Positions 25,905 through 33,494 of a DNA stretch of 64,000 bases are shown piece by piece. Made by a program: the position numbers and the translations under genes. Position 1 is the first letter of the stretch, and each line of letters starts with the position of its first letter. The notes beneath the pieces were generated by a model. It did no database searches. It was not told the DNA's origin and was given only the letters and a program-made list of their open reading frames with translations. The DNA is from a virus, in the IMG/VR virus record IMGVR_UViG_3300035698_002820, positions 1-64,000 of that record, one strand, 5' to 3'.

Positions 25905-26056
25905 CACCAGCCCATTCTCAATATGTTGTCCATACGTTCTTTCGGCGCATGGCTTAAAAACCATTCAACATAATACGCAGTCATCCCTGGTGAAAGACTG
26001 CTGCTTGTGCCTCCCTGGGCGAATTGTCTGCCGAAGTCTGGTAACTGGTTTATCAT
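25904..26056 (-). CDS. 50-residue micro-protein
   Basis: An ATG at 26056 opens a frame starting MINQLPDFGRQF and ending in PKERMDNILRMGW, with aromatic and charged residues spread as in a real small protein. It ends in a TGATG coupling to the next micro-frame. The ribosome site (AACAAGG) is close to the start and weak. A 14-bp inverted repeat (25846-25859 with 25978-25991) lies partly in it. Confidence 0.4.
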   Translation of the reverse strand: MINQLPDFGRQFAQGGTSSSLSPGMTAYYVEWFLSHAPKERMDNILRMGW

Positions 26057-26132
26057 CCCTTGTTGGGCCGGATCGTGCCCATCCAGGCTACACAGGCCAA
26101 TTCACAATCTATTCGGGACCAGCATCCACTTG

Positions 26133-26246
26133 TTAACCAGCAGTCCTCTGCTTAACAGTCGTACAACAGTCATCACATTTAAAATGCGTTGACGGCATGT
26201 TTTGTATCAATATTGCTGGGTGATGGATGAAATGCGTTTTTTTCAT
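26133..26246 (-). CDS. 37-residue Cys/His-rich micro-protein
   Basis: A frame from ATG 26246 gives a protein with HHPAILIQ and CDDCC near the C-terminus, a possible metal site. The 22-bp junction repeat copy C lies inside its end. It has a good -10-like region upstream (TATAGTATAAAG) but no clear ribosome site, so this is tentative. Confidence 0.3.
   Translation of the reverse strand: MKKTHFIHHPAILIQNMPSTHFKCDDCCTTVKQRTAG
26151..26172 (-). repeat. Dispersed 22-bp junction repeat, copy C
   Basis: Minus-strand TGACTG-TTGT-ACGACTGTTAAG, in a nearly gene-free stretch rather than at a long gene's end. Same orientation as the other copies. Confidence 0.6.
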
Positions 26247-26279
26247 TGCAAAATAACTTATATACTTTATACTATAACT

Positions 26280-26318
26280 AAAGTATCTATTAGTATCATT
26301 AGTACTAATAGATACCTT
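26280..26318 (-). terminator. AT-rich 13-bp hairpin, probable terminator
   Basis: GTATCTATTAGTA (26283-26295) pairs perfectly with TACTAATAGATAC (26303-26315) around a 7-nt loop. The next pair outward is G-U only in minus-strand RNA, after which two A-U pairs continue the stem, so a leftward transcript is favoured. It follows the gene ending at 26349 and is followed by TTTAGTTAT, a weak U tract, and an AT-rich promoter-like stretch. Confidence 0.5.
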
Positions 26319-26348
26319 ATAGTCCGTACATAGTTCTTTGGAATCGTG

Positions 26349-26651
26349 TTAAAATGTGGGTGGTATTGGTCCGTGCACTCTGGCAACTGGAGAAGCAGTT
26401 GGTGCAGGTACCATGGCCAATGCAAAGGCTGCCAGCAGGTTCTGTGCCAGCTCGGAGTGTTCCATAGTGAAGTCAATGAATCTTTTGTTCATCAGATGCA
26501 AGGCCAGTTCATTGGCAACTACGATTATGGTTCCCTTGCCTTCTCTGTCTGTGGTCATGATGACAGCAGCAGTATCACCATCCAGCTGCATGCTCTGATA
26601 CTCACCATCTGCCCAGGTGATGTCTATTTTCTTGATTTGCTTTCTGTCCAT
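26349..26651 (-). CDS. Unknown small protein
   Basis: 100 residues. The N-terminal 50 residues are beta-rich (KKIDITWADGEYQSMQLDGD), then a helical section and a Pro/Ala-rich tail (PAPTASPVARVHGPIPP). AGGAACAATG precedes the start. It is the last gene before the hairpin at 26283-26315. Confidence 0.6.
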   Translation of the reverse strand: MDRKQIKKIDITWADGEYQSMQLDGDTAAVIMTTDREGKGTIIVVANELALHLMNKRFIDFTMEHSELAQNLLAAFALAMVPAPTASPVARVHGPIPPTF

Positions 26652-26848
26652 TGTTCCTCCATATTTTGTGAATTTGTGTTGCTTTGTGCTTCCAGAAGAG
26701 GCAGAAGTTCCTTGTATGTCAAAGGCTTTTCACACTCTTCAACAGGATGGTACCTGGTGCATGGCCAGTATCCAGAACTCTGTACAGGGTGACCCAGCTG
26801 GCATCTGTTAAGTGAGAATGCTCTGCATCCAGCACAGGTTCTTTTCAT
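26624..26848 (-). CDS. Small Cys-rich protein
   Basis: 74 residues from ATG 26848 (ATG 26851 adjacent). The N-terminal third has CAGCRAFSLNRCQLG and two more Cys, enough for one metal site. The rest is polar and low in complexity. It overlaps the next gene by 28 bp. Confidence 0.5.
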   Translation of the reverse strand: MKRTCAGCRAFSLNRCQLGHPVQSSGYWPCTRYHPVEECEKPLTYKELLPLLEAQSNTNSQNMEEQWTESKSRK

Positions 26849-26852
26849 CATC

Positions 26853-27473
26853 TTACATTTCCTCTGTCTCTTCTTCCAGGCCGGCATTGTCTTTCCACTC
26901 TCTGATGACTTTTCTGTAATGCTTGCCTGCTGCCTTTTTCGATGTGAAAACAGTGAAATCAAGCACTTCATTGCATCTGACCACAACTTGATATGGTTTG
27001 CTTTTGGGCCTGGCATCACTATTGTGCAGCCAATACACCCAGCAGTTGTTGTGTGTGAATGTGACATCATAAACTTTCCACTCAGGTGGGTCAACCCATG
27101 TGGTAGTGTTCTTTATGATGTCTTGAATCTGTGCCTGGCATTGAGTATCTGTCAGGACACCTGTGTGGACAACCCTACTGGGTTTGCCTTTCAGGCATTC
27201 TAGCAGTTCAGCTGCTCCATCCCTGTCCCTAATGCCTTGAATGTAAGTGCCAGCATGGGTATGCCAGGTGTGCTTGATACACCGCCAGCCCATTTCACGA
27301 CACAGTAGCTTGTGGAACTCTTTGAGTATAACTGCAGGGTCATTGCCATCCAGTTTCATTGATTCTGTTACCTCCCTACGTATTTGTGGTGATATGAATA
27401 AAACAGTAGACCTGCCACACTTGCTACATGTGTCCAGGCCACTGAACCTTCTGCATTTAGGACATAGATTCAT
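26853..27473 (-). CDS. Unknown protein with N-terminal zinc ribbon
   Basis: 206 residues from ATG 27473. MNLCPKCRRF and DTCSKCGR form a ribbon at the N-terminus. The middle is helical and the C-terminal 80 residues are mixed strands and basic helices (KYRKVIREW-type, ending acidic). An upstream in-frame ATG would overlap the neighbour by 170 bp and is not used. Function unknown. Confidence 0.6.
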   Translation of the reverse strand: MNLCPKCRRFSGLDTCSKCGRSTVLFISPQIRREVTESMKLDGNDPAVILKEFHKLLCREMGWRCIKHTWHTHAGTYIQGIRDRDGAAELLECLKGKPSRVVHTGVLTDTQCQAQIQDIIKNTTTWVDPPEWKVYDVTFTHNNCWVYWLHNSDARPKSKPYQVVVRCNEVLDFTVFTSKKAAGKHYRKVIREWKDNAGLEEETEEM

Positions 27474-27738
27474 TGTTCCCCTGTGGTGCTGTTTTCTGCT
27501 GTGGCTTCCCATCTTTGTTAAGCACCTGGTATGGTACGTTAGTGAAGGCAAATTCTGTGGATGTGCCCCACCCACACGCATTGCAGTAAGCCCAGTAATC
27601 ACTGGTAACACCGTAGCCCTCATGCTTACCGCATTTTGGACAGGGTTCAGTGAGTGCTTGAAATGGCATCACAGCTATGGCACCTGGCTTCTGGAGGAAG
27701 TCTTTCCACTCTTCATAAACTGTTGGTCTGGCCATCAT
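27457..27738 (-). CDS. Small zinc-ribbon protein
   Basis: 93 residues with CPKCGKHEGYG and YCNACGWG, a clean ribbon of the type found in DNA-primase and transcription-factor ribbons. Function unknown. Confidence 0.58.
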   Translation of the reverse strand: MMARPTVYEEWKDFLQKPGAIAVMPFQALTEPCPKCGKHEGYGVTSDYWAYCNACGWGTSTEFAFTNVPYQVLNKDGKPQQKTAPQGNNESMS

Positions 27739-28124
27739 TACTCCCCTATGGCTTCAGATATCACGGTGTCTATAGCCTGGGCCCAACCACTCAGTTTGCT
27801 TACACAGTCAGGACAGAACTGGATGTTGTCTGGGGGAATCCCTATTAGGCAATCTTGGCAGAATTTGACAGAGCAGCCTTCACACTCCTCAAGCTCAGCA
27901 CCATTCACACCTTCAGCGACATTGCAGCAGTTGCATTCAGGGATGGATTCGTATTCAATCGGGTTACTGTTCTCTGAGACAAATTGCATAGCACAGTCGT
28001 TGTCGTCACACAGATGAACACCACTGACTAGCGTTGACCTGGTGGCCACATTGCTGCAATAAGAGCATATGGGCTCCTCATTGACTTCCCAGATGTAGCC
28101 CATTGAAACTGCTTGTTTAGCCAT
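27738..28124 (-). CDS. Cys-rich protein with RING- or FYVE-like metal sites
   Basis: 128 residues with about 14 cysteines in pairs: CSYC, CDDNDC, CNCC, CEGC, CQDC, CPDC. The spacing CEGCSVKFCQDC...CPDC resembles cross-brace zinc domains. It could hold two or three zinc ions. Function unknown; protein-protein binding is most likely. Confidence 0.6.
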   Translation of the reverse strand: MAKQAVSMGYIWEVNEEPICSYCSNVATRSTLVSGVHLCDDNDCAMQFVSENSNPIEYESIPECNCCNVAEGVNGAELEECEGCSVKFCQDCLIGIPPDNIQFCPDCVSKLSGWAQAIDTVISEAIGE

Positions 28125-28132
28125 GGTGCCTT

Positions 28133-28369
28133 CTATCTTCTGATTCTACGCCTACGCTTGGATTGACGTACAGCACGGGCAGCACGCCACTCACGGTTGC
28201 GGCTAGATGCTTCCATGTGTCGTTCAGGATGCTTGACACGGTCTGCCGCCTGCCATTTGCGATTTCTATCACGTTCTGCATCTGTAGGCAGCACATTATG
28301 TATCACAATGTCTTTTATGCCTGAATTGTGTGATGGGCCAGTGACTGGACCACGCATTTTGTGTACCAT
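28133..28369 (-). CDS. Small strongly basic protein
   Basis: 78 residues ending in a run of Arg/Lys (RQSKRRRRIRR). An HNH-like KHPERHMEASSRNREWR pattern is also basic. Nucleic-acid binding is inferred from charge only. Confidence 0.5.
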   Translation of the reverse strand: MVHKMRGPVTGPSHNSGIKDIVIHNVLPTDAERDRNRKWQAADRVKHPERHMEASSRNREWRAARAVRQSKRRRRIRR

Positions 28370-28387
28370 TAGTTCTTCCTCTTTATG

Positions 28388-28636
28388 TCATCTTTGGTCT
28401 GGTGCAGCAACAAGGGCAAGGCTGGGGAACAATGCTTCACAAACTGCCTGTTCACCGAGAATGCGGCTGCCTTGAGGTATACTGCTGTGTCCAATGTTAT
28501 TGGCAGGGTCATATGGGCAGCGGTACAACCTATACACACCTGGATGTACCATTATTGCCTTGATGACGTAGAGCATCACATCACCATGACGAATGTCATC
28601 TGGGCAAATCTCGTAAGCATCAACTATTCTTGGCAT
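28388..28636 (-). CDS. Unknown small protein
   Basis: 82 residues from ATG 28636 (AAGGAG upstream). Compact alpha/beta content (IVDAYEICPDDIRHGDVMLY). No motif recognised. Confidence 0.5.
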   Translation of the reverse strand: MPRIVDAYEICPDDIRHGDVMLYVIKAIMVHPGVYRLYRCPYDPANNIGHSSIPQGSRILGEQAVCEALFPSLALVAAPDQR

Positions 28637-28678
28637 CATCTCTCCTTTGTGGTAGTATCTCTGCTTGTTAAGTGAAGC

Positions 28679-29311
28679 TCATGACTCATGCTCATTGAAC
28701 GCTTCAATGGCCTTGTCTAAGTTGTCGCCAGCATAGGTGAGGGAGCCTGCTTGGCTGAACACTACCCACTCACATTGGTCATTGCATGCCAGCATAGCAT
28801 GATTGCCACGCACTCTTGTATTGGCCATTTGGAGCATCCCCTTGACGTTGTCCAGCGTCCTACTGGCAGCAATCAACTTGATAGCCGTCTCTGAATGCAT
28901 GATGGTGGTGGTGCGGTGCTTCTTGTACACGGTAGGCCTGGGTAGGCTTGCCTCTGGGCAATGAAGGGCAACAGCCCTGCCACCAATGTCAATCTCATTG
29001 GGCAGTGGATTCACTCGCATAGTCACTTCCATGTCGCAGTGGAGGCAACGCATGGATGATACCAGGACATTGCCACCTTTGACTGGGCCCATGACGTGTC
29101 CCCTAAAGTTAGTTGCCTCAAATGCTTGTCGTGTGAGCTCCAGGTGCTTGTCAAAGTCGGCTATGGTGGGGAAGTCGGCCTGCCCAAATGAAGCAGGCTT
29201 CTTACGTGCTGCCTCATATGCTTCAGGGTCAAAGTGATAGTGCTTCTCAGGGTCATAGGGCAGCAGTGTTTCTTCTTCTTGTTGACGACCATGGTGCTTT
29301 TCAGGTAACAT
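28679..29311 (-). CDS. Unknown protein with internal CxxC
   Basis: 210 residues. The N-terminal 60 residues are charged (YDPEKHYHFDPEAYEAARKK). A CLHC pair lies near residue 89 and CNDQC further on, possibly one metal site. The C-terminus is acidic. Function unknown. Confidence 0.55.
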   Translation of the reverse strand: MLPEKHHGRQQEEETLLPYDPEKHYHFDPEAYEAARKKPASFGQADFPTIADFDKHLELTRQAFEATNFRGHVMGPVKGGNVLVSSMRCLHCDMEVTMRVNPLPNEIDIGGRAVALHCPEASLPRPTVYKKHRTTTIMHSETAIKLIAASRTLDNVKGMLQMANTRVRGNHAMLACNDQCEWVVFSQAGSLTYAGDNLDKAIEAFNEHES

Positions 29312-29322
29312 AGGTCTCCTTC

Positions 29323-29637
29323 CTATCTGTCTGTGAGCTCAAGTATCCACTCTTTTCGCCACATCTCACCAGTGCTCATGTGCTCATACAAGCCAGTGCG
29401 TGAGATGCGGCAAAAACAATGTGTGGCACCTGTGCTCTTGATTTGTATGGAGTACCAACGCATTGTGTCACGCTGTGTGAAGCACATCCGCTGGCATACT
29501 GTCCCGTGTGTTGGAGCACTTGGAGCATCTGGAACAAGGCCCAGAGCATCCAGCATGATGTGTGGAGCATCCTTTGGCATTGTGAGCAGCATCAGAGCAA
29601 GCAAGATGCCCCATGCCAGCACTTGACGTTTTGTCAT
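29323..29637 (-). CDS. Small protein with N-terminal membrane or signal segment
   Basis: 104 residues. LAWGILLALMLLTMP near residues 7-21 is a membrane or signal segment; the rest carries four cysteines and would be exported if the segment is a signal. ATG 29637 overlaps the upstream stop as ATGA. Confidence 0.55.
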   Translation of the reverse strand: MTKRQVLAWGILLALMLLTMPKDAPHIMLDALGLVPDAPSAPTHGTVCQRMCFTQRDTMRWYSIQIKSTGATHCFCRISRTGLYEHMSTGEMWRKEWILELTDR

Positions 29638-29882
29638 GACGTGCTCTTCTTCATGCGTCTACGTCTACGCTTGGCATTGTGCTTGCGTCGGCGCACTCTC
29701 TTCTTGTCCTTACGCATCTTCTTACGTCGGATACGCAGCGACTTCTTTCTGCGGTCACGATGCTTGAGCCAGCCAGCAGTCTTCTTGGCAGGGTTGGTGC
29801 GCTTGATGGACTGTTGCAGCCTGCGTACTTTATCTGCGAAACTGAAGTCGTCACCAATCCTGGGTGTGTTATCTATAGTCAT
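29634..29882 (-). CDS. Extremely basic protamine-like protein
   Basis: 82 residues; residues about 34-79 are nearly all Arg and Lys (KHRDRRKKSLRIRRKKMRKD and onward). Such charge suggests binding to DNA or RNA, for example genome compaction or host nucleoid interference. No structural domain is visible. The function is inferred from composition. Confidence 0.55.
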   Translation of the reverse strand: MTIDNTPRIGDDFSFADKVRRLQQSIKRTNPAKKTAGWLKHRDRRKKSLRIRRKKMRKDKKRVRRRKHNAKRRRRRMKKSTS

Positions 29883-29918
29883 TCTCCTTTCTCAAATGCA
29901 GCCGTAAATCGGCTGATA

Positions 29919-30233
29919 TTATGGTTTCAGTCCAGTGTCGAGTAGGTCTTCATCAAGCCAGCGGTGACATGTCAGACACCACCACTCTGCTCCAATCTCA
30001 CCATGCGTCTTCAAGCTGCTGCGAAGCAACTTGCCTTCACAATACGGGCACACTGACGCAATGCCGTCACGTCGTTCATCTTCTTCTGGGTTGACGTTGA
30101 CAATGGTTCCAGCAGTGATGATGTTGCCACCAAAAGCACTGTCAATAGCATGGCGCACTGCATCATATGTGCCAGGCAAGGTGATTCTTTCATCGTCAAC
30201 CATCATGCTGATTCTCAGAGTCAATTTGCGCAT
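29919..30233 (-). CDS. Zinc-ribbon protein
   Basis: 104 residues. A beta-rich N-terminus (LTLRISMMVDDERITLPGTY) is followed by CPYC and CLTCHRW, a zinc ribbon near the C-terminus. Function unknown. Confidence 0.55.
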   Translation of the reverse strand: MRKLTLRISMMVDDERITLPGTYDAVRHAIDSAFGGNIITAGTIVNVNPEEDERRDGIASVCPYCEGKLLRSSLKTHGEIGAEWWCLTCHRWLDEDLLDTGLKP

Positions 30234-30241
30234 GCTTCTCC

Positions 30242-30631
30242 TTATGTGGGTCTGCCAGGGCTGGTGAGGTACTTGTCTTTCATGTCCTTACGGTACCACT
30301 TATAGCTAGTCAGTGCATCCACTAGCTTGACGTGTGAGCCAATTCTGATAGCTGGAAATTTCTCTGGCATAGGTTGGACTGCTCTGACATATGCTCTGCC
30401 TATTGGCACATTCACACGTGCTATGAAAATGCGTGGTCCTGGGGTGCCATCTCGTAGCTTGAATCCGTGTGTTTCAACAATCCAATCCCACCCGTGCAGG
30501 TCAGCTATGCTGCCTTCTATACATCTACCTGCTGTGGTAAAGTTCTCCACAGTTCCATTCCATCGCAGGTTGAATCGTCTGTTGCTGTTGAACCTGCCAC
30601 TGTTTGGGTTGACATACAATTCATTTGGCAT
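30242..30631 (-). CDS. Unknown phage protein downstream of the structured RNA
   Basis: 129 residues with a beta-rich core (GPRIFIARVNVPIGRAYVRA). AAGGAG precedes ATG 30631 and lies 8 nt after the large hairpin at 30653-30780, so its translation could respond to that structure. Function unknown. Confidence 0.55.
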   Translation of the reverse strand: MPNELYVNPNSGRFNSNRRFNLRWNGTVENFTTAGRCIEGSIADLHGWDWIVETHGFKLRDGTPGPRIFIARVNVPIGRAYVRAVQPMPEKFPAIRIGSHVKLVDALTSYKWYRKDMKDKYLTSPGRPT

Positions 30632-30652
30632 TGTTACTACTCCTTTGTGATT

Positions 30653-30780
30653 GATTCCTACTGCCTGCTACTCTGGTGGGTGTGACACCCCGATGGGGCA
30701 GAGTGGCTACCTGGCTGAAAAGGAACGGATGAACAGGCAGGTAGCAGCTGTGCTGAACAGAGTAGCAGGCAGCAGGAATC
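30653..30780 (-). ncRNA. Structured RNA element with 23-bp closing stem
   Basis: On the minus strand 30780-30758 pairs with 30675-30653 along 23 bp, with only one G-U pair; that position is A-C on the plus strand, which favours leftward RNA. Inside lie GCTACCTG..CAGGTAGC and the alternative hairpins CCCC-ATC-GGGG and GGGTG-TCA-CACCC, which share bases and could switch. The element fills almost the whole gap between two genes and ends 8 nt before a ribosome site. It could be a regulatory leader, an RNase III site or a terminator-like switch. Confidence 0.6.
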
Positions 30781-30799
30781 AGTCCTGCTGCGCCCTATA

Positions 30800-31228
30800 C
30801 TACACACCAAACCATTTGGCAACATCACACCAGGTGCCGGCCACCAGTGCTTCACTGAAGTCATTTTCTTTGCCATATACCTGGGCACGTTCATCTTCAG
30901 GTGTGACATCATATCCATCACGCGGTGTGATGCAGTAGATGACATCTCTTGATTCGATATCACAGAACCTGAAGTCATCATACAGCTCACCACACACTGG
31001 GCAGTTGTTCTTGAAGAACACATACATGGTGTCTTGGTTGACTCTGGGTGACTGAGCCAGCTGCTTTACCAGGCTGCCCAGGCACTGTGTCTTTGCAACC
31101 AGTTCTCTGTCTTCACAGAACCAGTCGTACCAGCCTGCCTCACACTGGGTGTGCACATCAGCAGCATCATAGTCACCATTGTTGAAGTGTTCAATCCATT
31201 CACGTAGTGTCATCCGTTTTTTATCCAC
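30800..31228 (-). CDS. Conserved phage protein of the YVFFKNNCP type
   Basis: 142 residues. The segment MYVFFKNNCPVCGELYDDFR followed by DVIYCITP is one I recognise from phage hypothetical proteins, where it is strongly conserved; function unknown. I chose GTG 31228 because AAGGAG lies 4 nt before it. The extra Cys in NCPVCG could be metal-binding. Confidence 0.65.
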   Translation of the reverse strand: MDKKRMTLREWIEHFNNGDYDAADVHTQCEAGWYDWFCEDRELVAKTQCLGSLVKQLAQSPRVNQDTMYVFFKNNCPVCGELYDDFRFCDIESRDVIYCITPRDGYDVTPEDERAQVYGKENDFSEALVAGTWCDVAKWFGV

Positions 31229-31766
31229 CGTGCTCCTTCCATTCACTAACTTGCTGTGTGATGATGGTTTGTGGCTCTTCTACTACTTCTTCAAGCAAGA
31301 CAAAGCTCAATGCTTCAGCACCAGAACCTCTGACCCACCTGCCTTCGTACTGGTAGTACCACGGTCCTTCATCAGGCACATCTGTATCAAGTTCACGCAC
31401 CACAAGGTAGCTTTGATAGCCATATTCATTCTCATCCTGCTTGGCCTCAAGCTGCTTGGGTGTACTGACGTCCTCAGCACTCATCAGTTCCTTGAGGCTT
31501 TGGAACTTGACACCACCTTTGCCGTATGATTCGTCCCAGCCAGTGAAACCCAGCACTTCACATACGTCAACACCATTGTTGTAGTGGGCATATCCTGCAA
31601 GTACTACCATGCCTGCTTTCAGTTCGGTCTGCTGAATGCGCCTGATGCCACGAAACATACTGCCATTCGTAGCTCTGATGGTATCACCTTTAGCAATACA
31701 CCTGATGAGATAACGGGTATCAGTATTATCACCCGTCCAAAATTCTCTCTGGTCAAAAACAGTCAT
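31221..31766 (-). CDS. Unknown protein
   Basis: 181 residues from ATG 31766, which follows AAGGAAGGA. The N-terminal half is beta-rich (GDTIRATNGSMFRGIRR), the C-terminal half has charged helices. No motif recognised. Confidence 0.6.
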   Translation of the reverse strand: MTVFDQREFWTGDNTDTRYLIRCIAKGDTIRATNGSMFRGIRRIQQTELKAGMVVLAGYAHYNNGVDVCEVLGFTGWDESYGKGGVKFQSLKELMSAEDVSTPKQLEAKQDENEYGYQSYLVVRELDTDVPDEGPWYYQYEGRWVRGSGAEALSFVLLEEVVEEPQTIITQQVSEWKEHGG

Positions 31767-31780
31767 GGCATTCCTTCCTT

Positions 31781-32056
31781 TCAGTATATGAAGTCGCTCT
31801 CGAATGGCCATTCATCAAGGGCACGGGTGTCTGCGTAAGCATCCCTGATGTTGTTGATTGCACGCAGGATGTCAGCAGTATAGCCATTCAGGCCCAAACT
31901 TTTGAGGTACGTGTTGAACAGATGGTCAGGTGTGATGTGCTTGATTGCTTCGTCCTCTGATGAATCACCACCATCTATCCCCAGTGATATTCTTGCAGCA
32001 GCCAACACATCAGTGGATTCAATTGCCTCAAAATCTTTCATTCCAGTTTCAGCCAT
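31781..32056 (-). CDS. Small acidic helical protein
   Basis: 91 residues, with an acidic loop (DGGDSSEDEA) between helices. It overlaps the next gene by 8 bp. Function unknown. Confidence 0.55.
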   Translation of the reverse strand: MAETGMKDFEAIESTDVLAAARISLGIDGGDSSEDEAIKHITPDHLFNTYLKSLGLNGYTADILRAINNIRDAYADTRALDEWPFESDFIY

Positions 32057-32360
32057 TGAATTGTGCCTCCCATATTTCTACACGTGCTATGTCTGCCCCC
32101 ATCCAGGAACCAAAGTCCAGGTCAGTATCACGGTTGAGGTAGAGCATCAGCCATTCAACAAGTAGAGTAGCTGATGCCTTGGAACTGAATGTGCCCAGCC
32201 ACACAGCTTCTTCAGAATTGTACCATGCCCGTATCTCTGTTTGGTCAGGACGCACTTCAGTTGGCCGGTCATACATGACTACGTCACGAATCTTCGTGAA
32301 CTGAATCATGTGGTTGGTGCCTGGCACTAGAAGAAATGTGCGATTCTTGGGGACTGCCAT
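32049..32360 (-). CDS. Unknown small protein
   Basis: 103 residues, alternating strands and helices (HMIQFTKIRDVVMYDRPTEV). No motif recognised. Confidence 0.55.
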   Translation of the reverse strand: MAVPKNRTFLLVPGTNHMIQFTKIRDVVMYDRPTEVRPDQTEIRAWYNSEEAVWLGTFSSKASATLLVEWLMLYLNRDTDLDFGSWMGADIARVEIWEAQFNG

Positions 32361-32363
32361 TGG

Positions 32364-32642
32364 CTACCTCCTACCAATTGATGGTGGCCTGCCGTGCGTC
32401 TGTGCCATGATGAATTGCCGCTTTGCACCGCAGCAACTGCACGTAGCCACACCCAGGTCAATGTGCTCACCCACTCTGGCACGTGCCACTTGATTCAGGG
32501 TGGCTGGTATCAGGAATGCTCCACCAGGGATGTACTTCATTCTGTTGGCACTGGGACATCCAGTCCCCCGCTTGCCAGGAATTGGGTTATGGCCGAACGC
32601 ACCATACCCACCGTCTTGAACACCTATTACAACTTGCTGCAT
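32364..32642 (-). CDS. Small protein with CxCCG motif
   Basis: 92 residues. The centre is rich in Gly/Pro, and CSCCGAKRQF near the C-terminus with an earlier Cys could bind one metal ion. It begins after the junction repeat copy D and has GGGAGC as ribosome site. Confidence 0.5.
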   Translation of the reverse strand: MQQVVIGVQDGGYGAFGHNPIPGKRGTGCPSANRMKYIPGGAFLIPATLNQVARARVGEHIDLGVATCSCCGAKRQFIMAQTHGRPPSIGRR

Positions 32643-32678
32643 GTCAAGCTCCCTTCATTCAAAATGTGTGGTTTCTTA

Positions 32679-32700
32679 CTTAACAGTCGTATCACAGTCA
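32679..32700 (-). repeat. Dispersed 22-bp junction repeat, copy D
   Basis: Minus-strand TGACTG-TGAT-ACGACTGTTAAG, between the stop of one gene and the start of the next. The 15 bases before it (GCACATTT) and after it (ACACATTT) are shared with copy E, so D and E are a longer duplication. Confidence 0.6.
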
Positions 32701-32717
32701 AAATGTGCTGTCAAGCA

Positions 32718-32942
32718 CTAGTAGGTTCCATCACCAACCTGAACACCATCAAAGTCATACAAGCCATCTCCAACAGCATCCAGCACTTCAGTGGTGCCGT
32801 AGTCATCCAGGACGTCCTGCAGCTGTCCTGAGTTCCATAGTTCAACAACTTGTACCTCTGTTCTGTCCAGCAACTGTGCCAGTTCTTCAGTGCTCATAGT
32901 GAAGTTCAAACTGCAGTTGATGCCTGAAATTTTCTGTGCCAT
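32718..32942 (-). CDS. Small acidic protein
   Basis: 74 residues; helical N-terminal half (TEELAQLLDRTEVQVVELWN) and an acidic C-terminus. No motif recognised. Confidence 0.5.
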   Translation of the reverse strand: MAQKISGINCSLNFTMSTEELAQLLDRTEVQVVELWNSGQLQDVLDDYGTTEVLDAVGDGLYDFDGVQVGDGTY

Positions 32943-32944
32943 GA

Positions 32945-33217
32945 TTATCCTTCCTCTCTGTTTGCTTGTTCATGCCTTTTGATAGCCTGGCGCATCTCTG
33001 CTTCAAACCATACTCCAGCCCATGAATTGTAGCAGAATCGTATTTCACCCTGGCCTAGCAAGTCTGCATCGAAAACAGCTATGTGTTTGGGTTCCTCAAA
33101 TACGATGGCTACCATGTGGATGTTTTGTGCTATGTAAGTGAACCTGATGACATAGAACGGTTCACCACTGATGCCATTGCGGTGACGGGCAACCTCAATG
33201 ATGTCACACTTTGACAT
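32945..33217 (-). CDS. Unknown small protein
   Basis: 90 residues from ATG 33217 behind AAGGAGG. Beta-rich (GEPFYVIRFTYIAQNIHMVA) with a basic helical end. No motif recognised. Confidence 0.55.
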   Translation of the reverse strand: MSKCDIIEVARHRNGISGEPFYVIRFTYIAQNIHMVAIVFEEPKHIAVFDADLLGQGEIRFCYNSWAGVWFEAEMRQAIKRHEQANREEG

Positions 33218-33467
33218 TTTGTTCCTCCTTTTGAAGATACTTAATTGCATTCTGTAGTAACACACAGCTATCCTTAAATCCACCGAGTGCACGGTTGCAC
33301 TTACCACACAGCAGCCCACGCACAGTGCCCAGCCCAATACCCAAAACAGCATAGTGAGCTGGGCACATGTTGGCCCACACCCCTAAGATAGTCATGCCAT
33401 CATACTCTGCTGGTGTTGAGCAGAAGTTGCATTCTGGCAGAGATGAGACAGCTACCTGATTACTCAT
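33204..33467 (-). CDS. Endonuclease VII-like zinc protein
   Basis: 87 residues. CNFCSTP, then a His and RGLLCGKCNRALGGFKDS followed by a helix LLQNAIKYLQ match the endonuclease VII (His-Me finger) pattern of zinc pairs and RGLLC..CN..LG...D. The usual catalytic HDH motif reads PAHYAVLG and may be altered, so activity is uncertain. Relatives cut branched DNA or act as homing enzymes. Confidence 0.65.
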   Translation of the reverse strand: MSNQVAVSSLPECNFCSTPAEYDGMTILGVWANMCPAHYAVLGIGLGTVRGLLCGKCNRALGGFKDSCVLLQNAIKYLQKEEQNVKV

Positions 33468-33494
33468 GTGAGTTCCTTTCAGAAATGTGTTGTC

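Noticed and set aside
26124-26180. Phage attachment site
   Set aside because: No integrase gene or tRNA 3' end is present here; the repeats are the 22-bp family.
27247-28017. Plus-strand open frame of 256 codons
   Set aside because: It lies opposite well-formed minus-strand genes with good ribosome sites, and its product is rich in Cys, His and Leu without a family pattern. It looks like an antisense shadow.
29899-29915. CAGCCG...CGGCTG hairpin as terminator
   Set aside because: Short stem with a 5-nt loop and no U run; recorded as a minor structure only.
30651-30780. tRNA on the plus strand in the structured gap
   Set aside because: A D-arm-like segment (GCAGAGTGGCTACC) is visible but no acceptor, anticodon or T arm can be paired around it. 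The long outer stem fits better.
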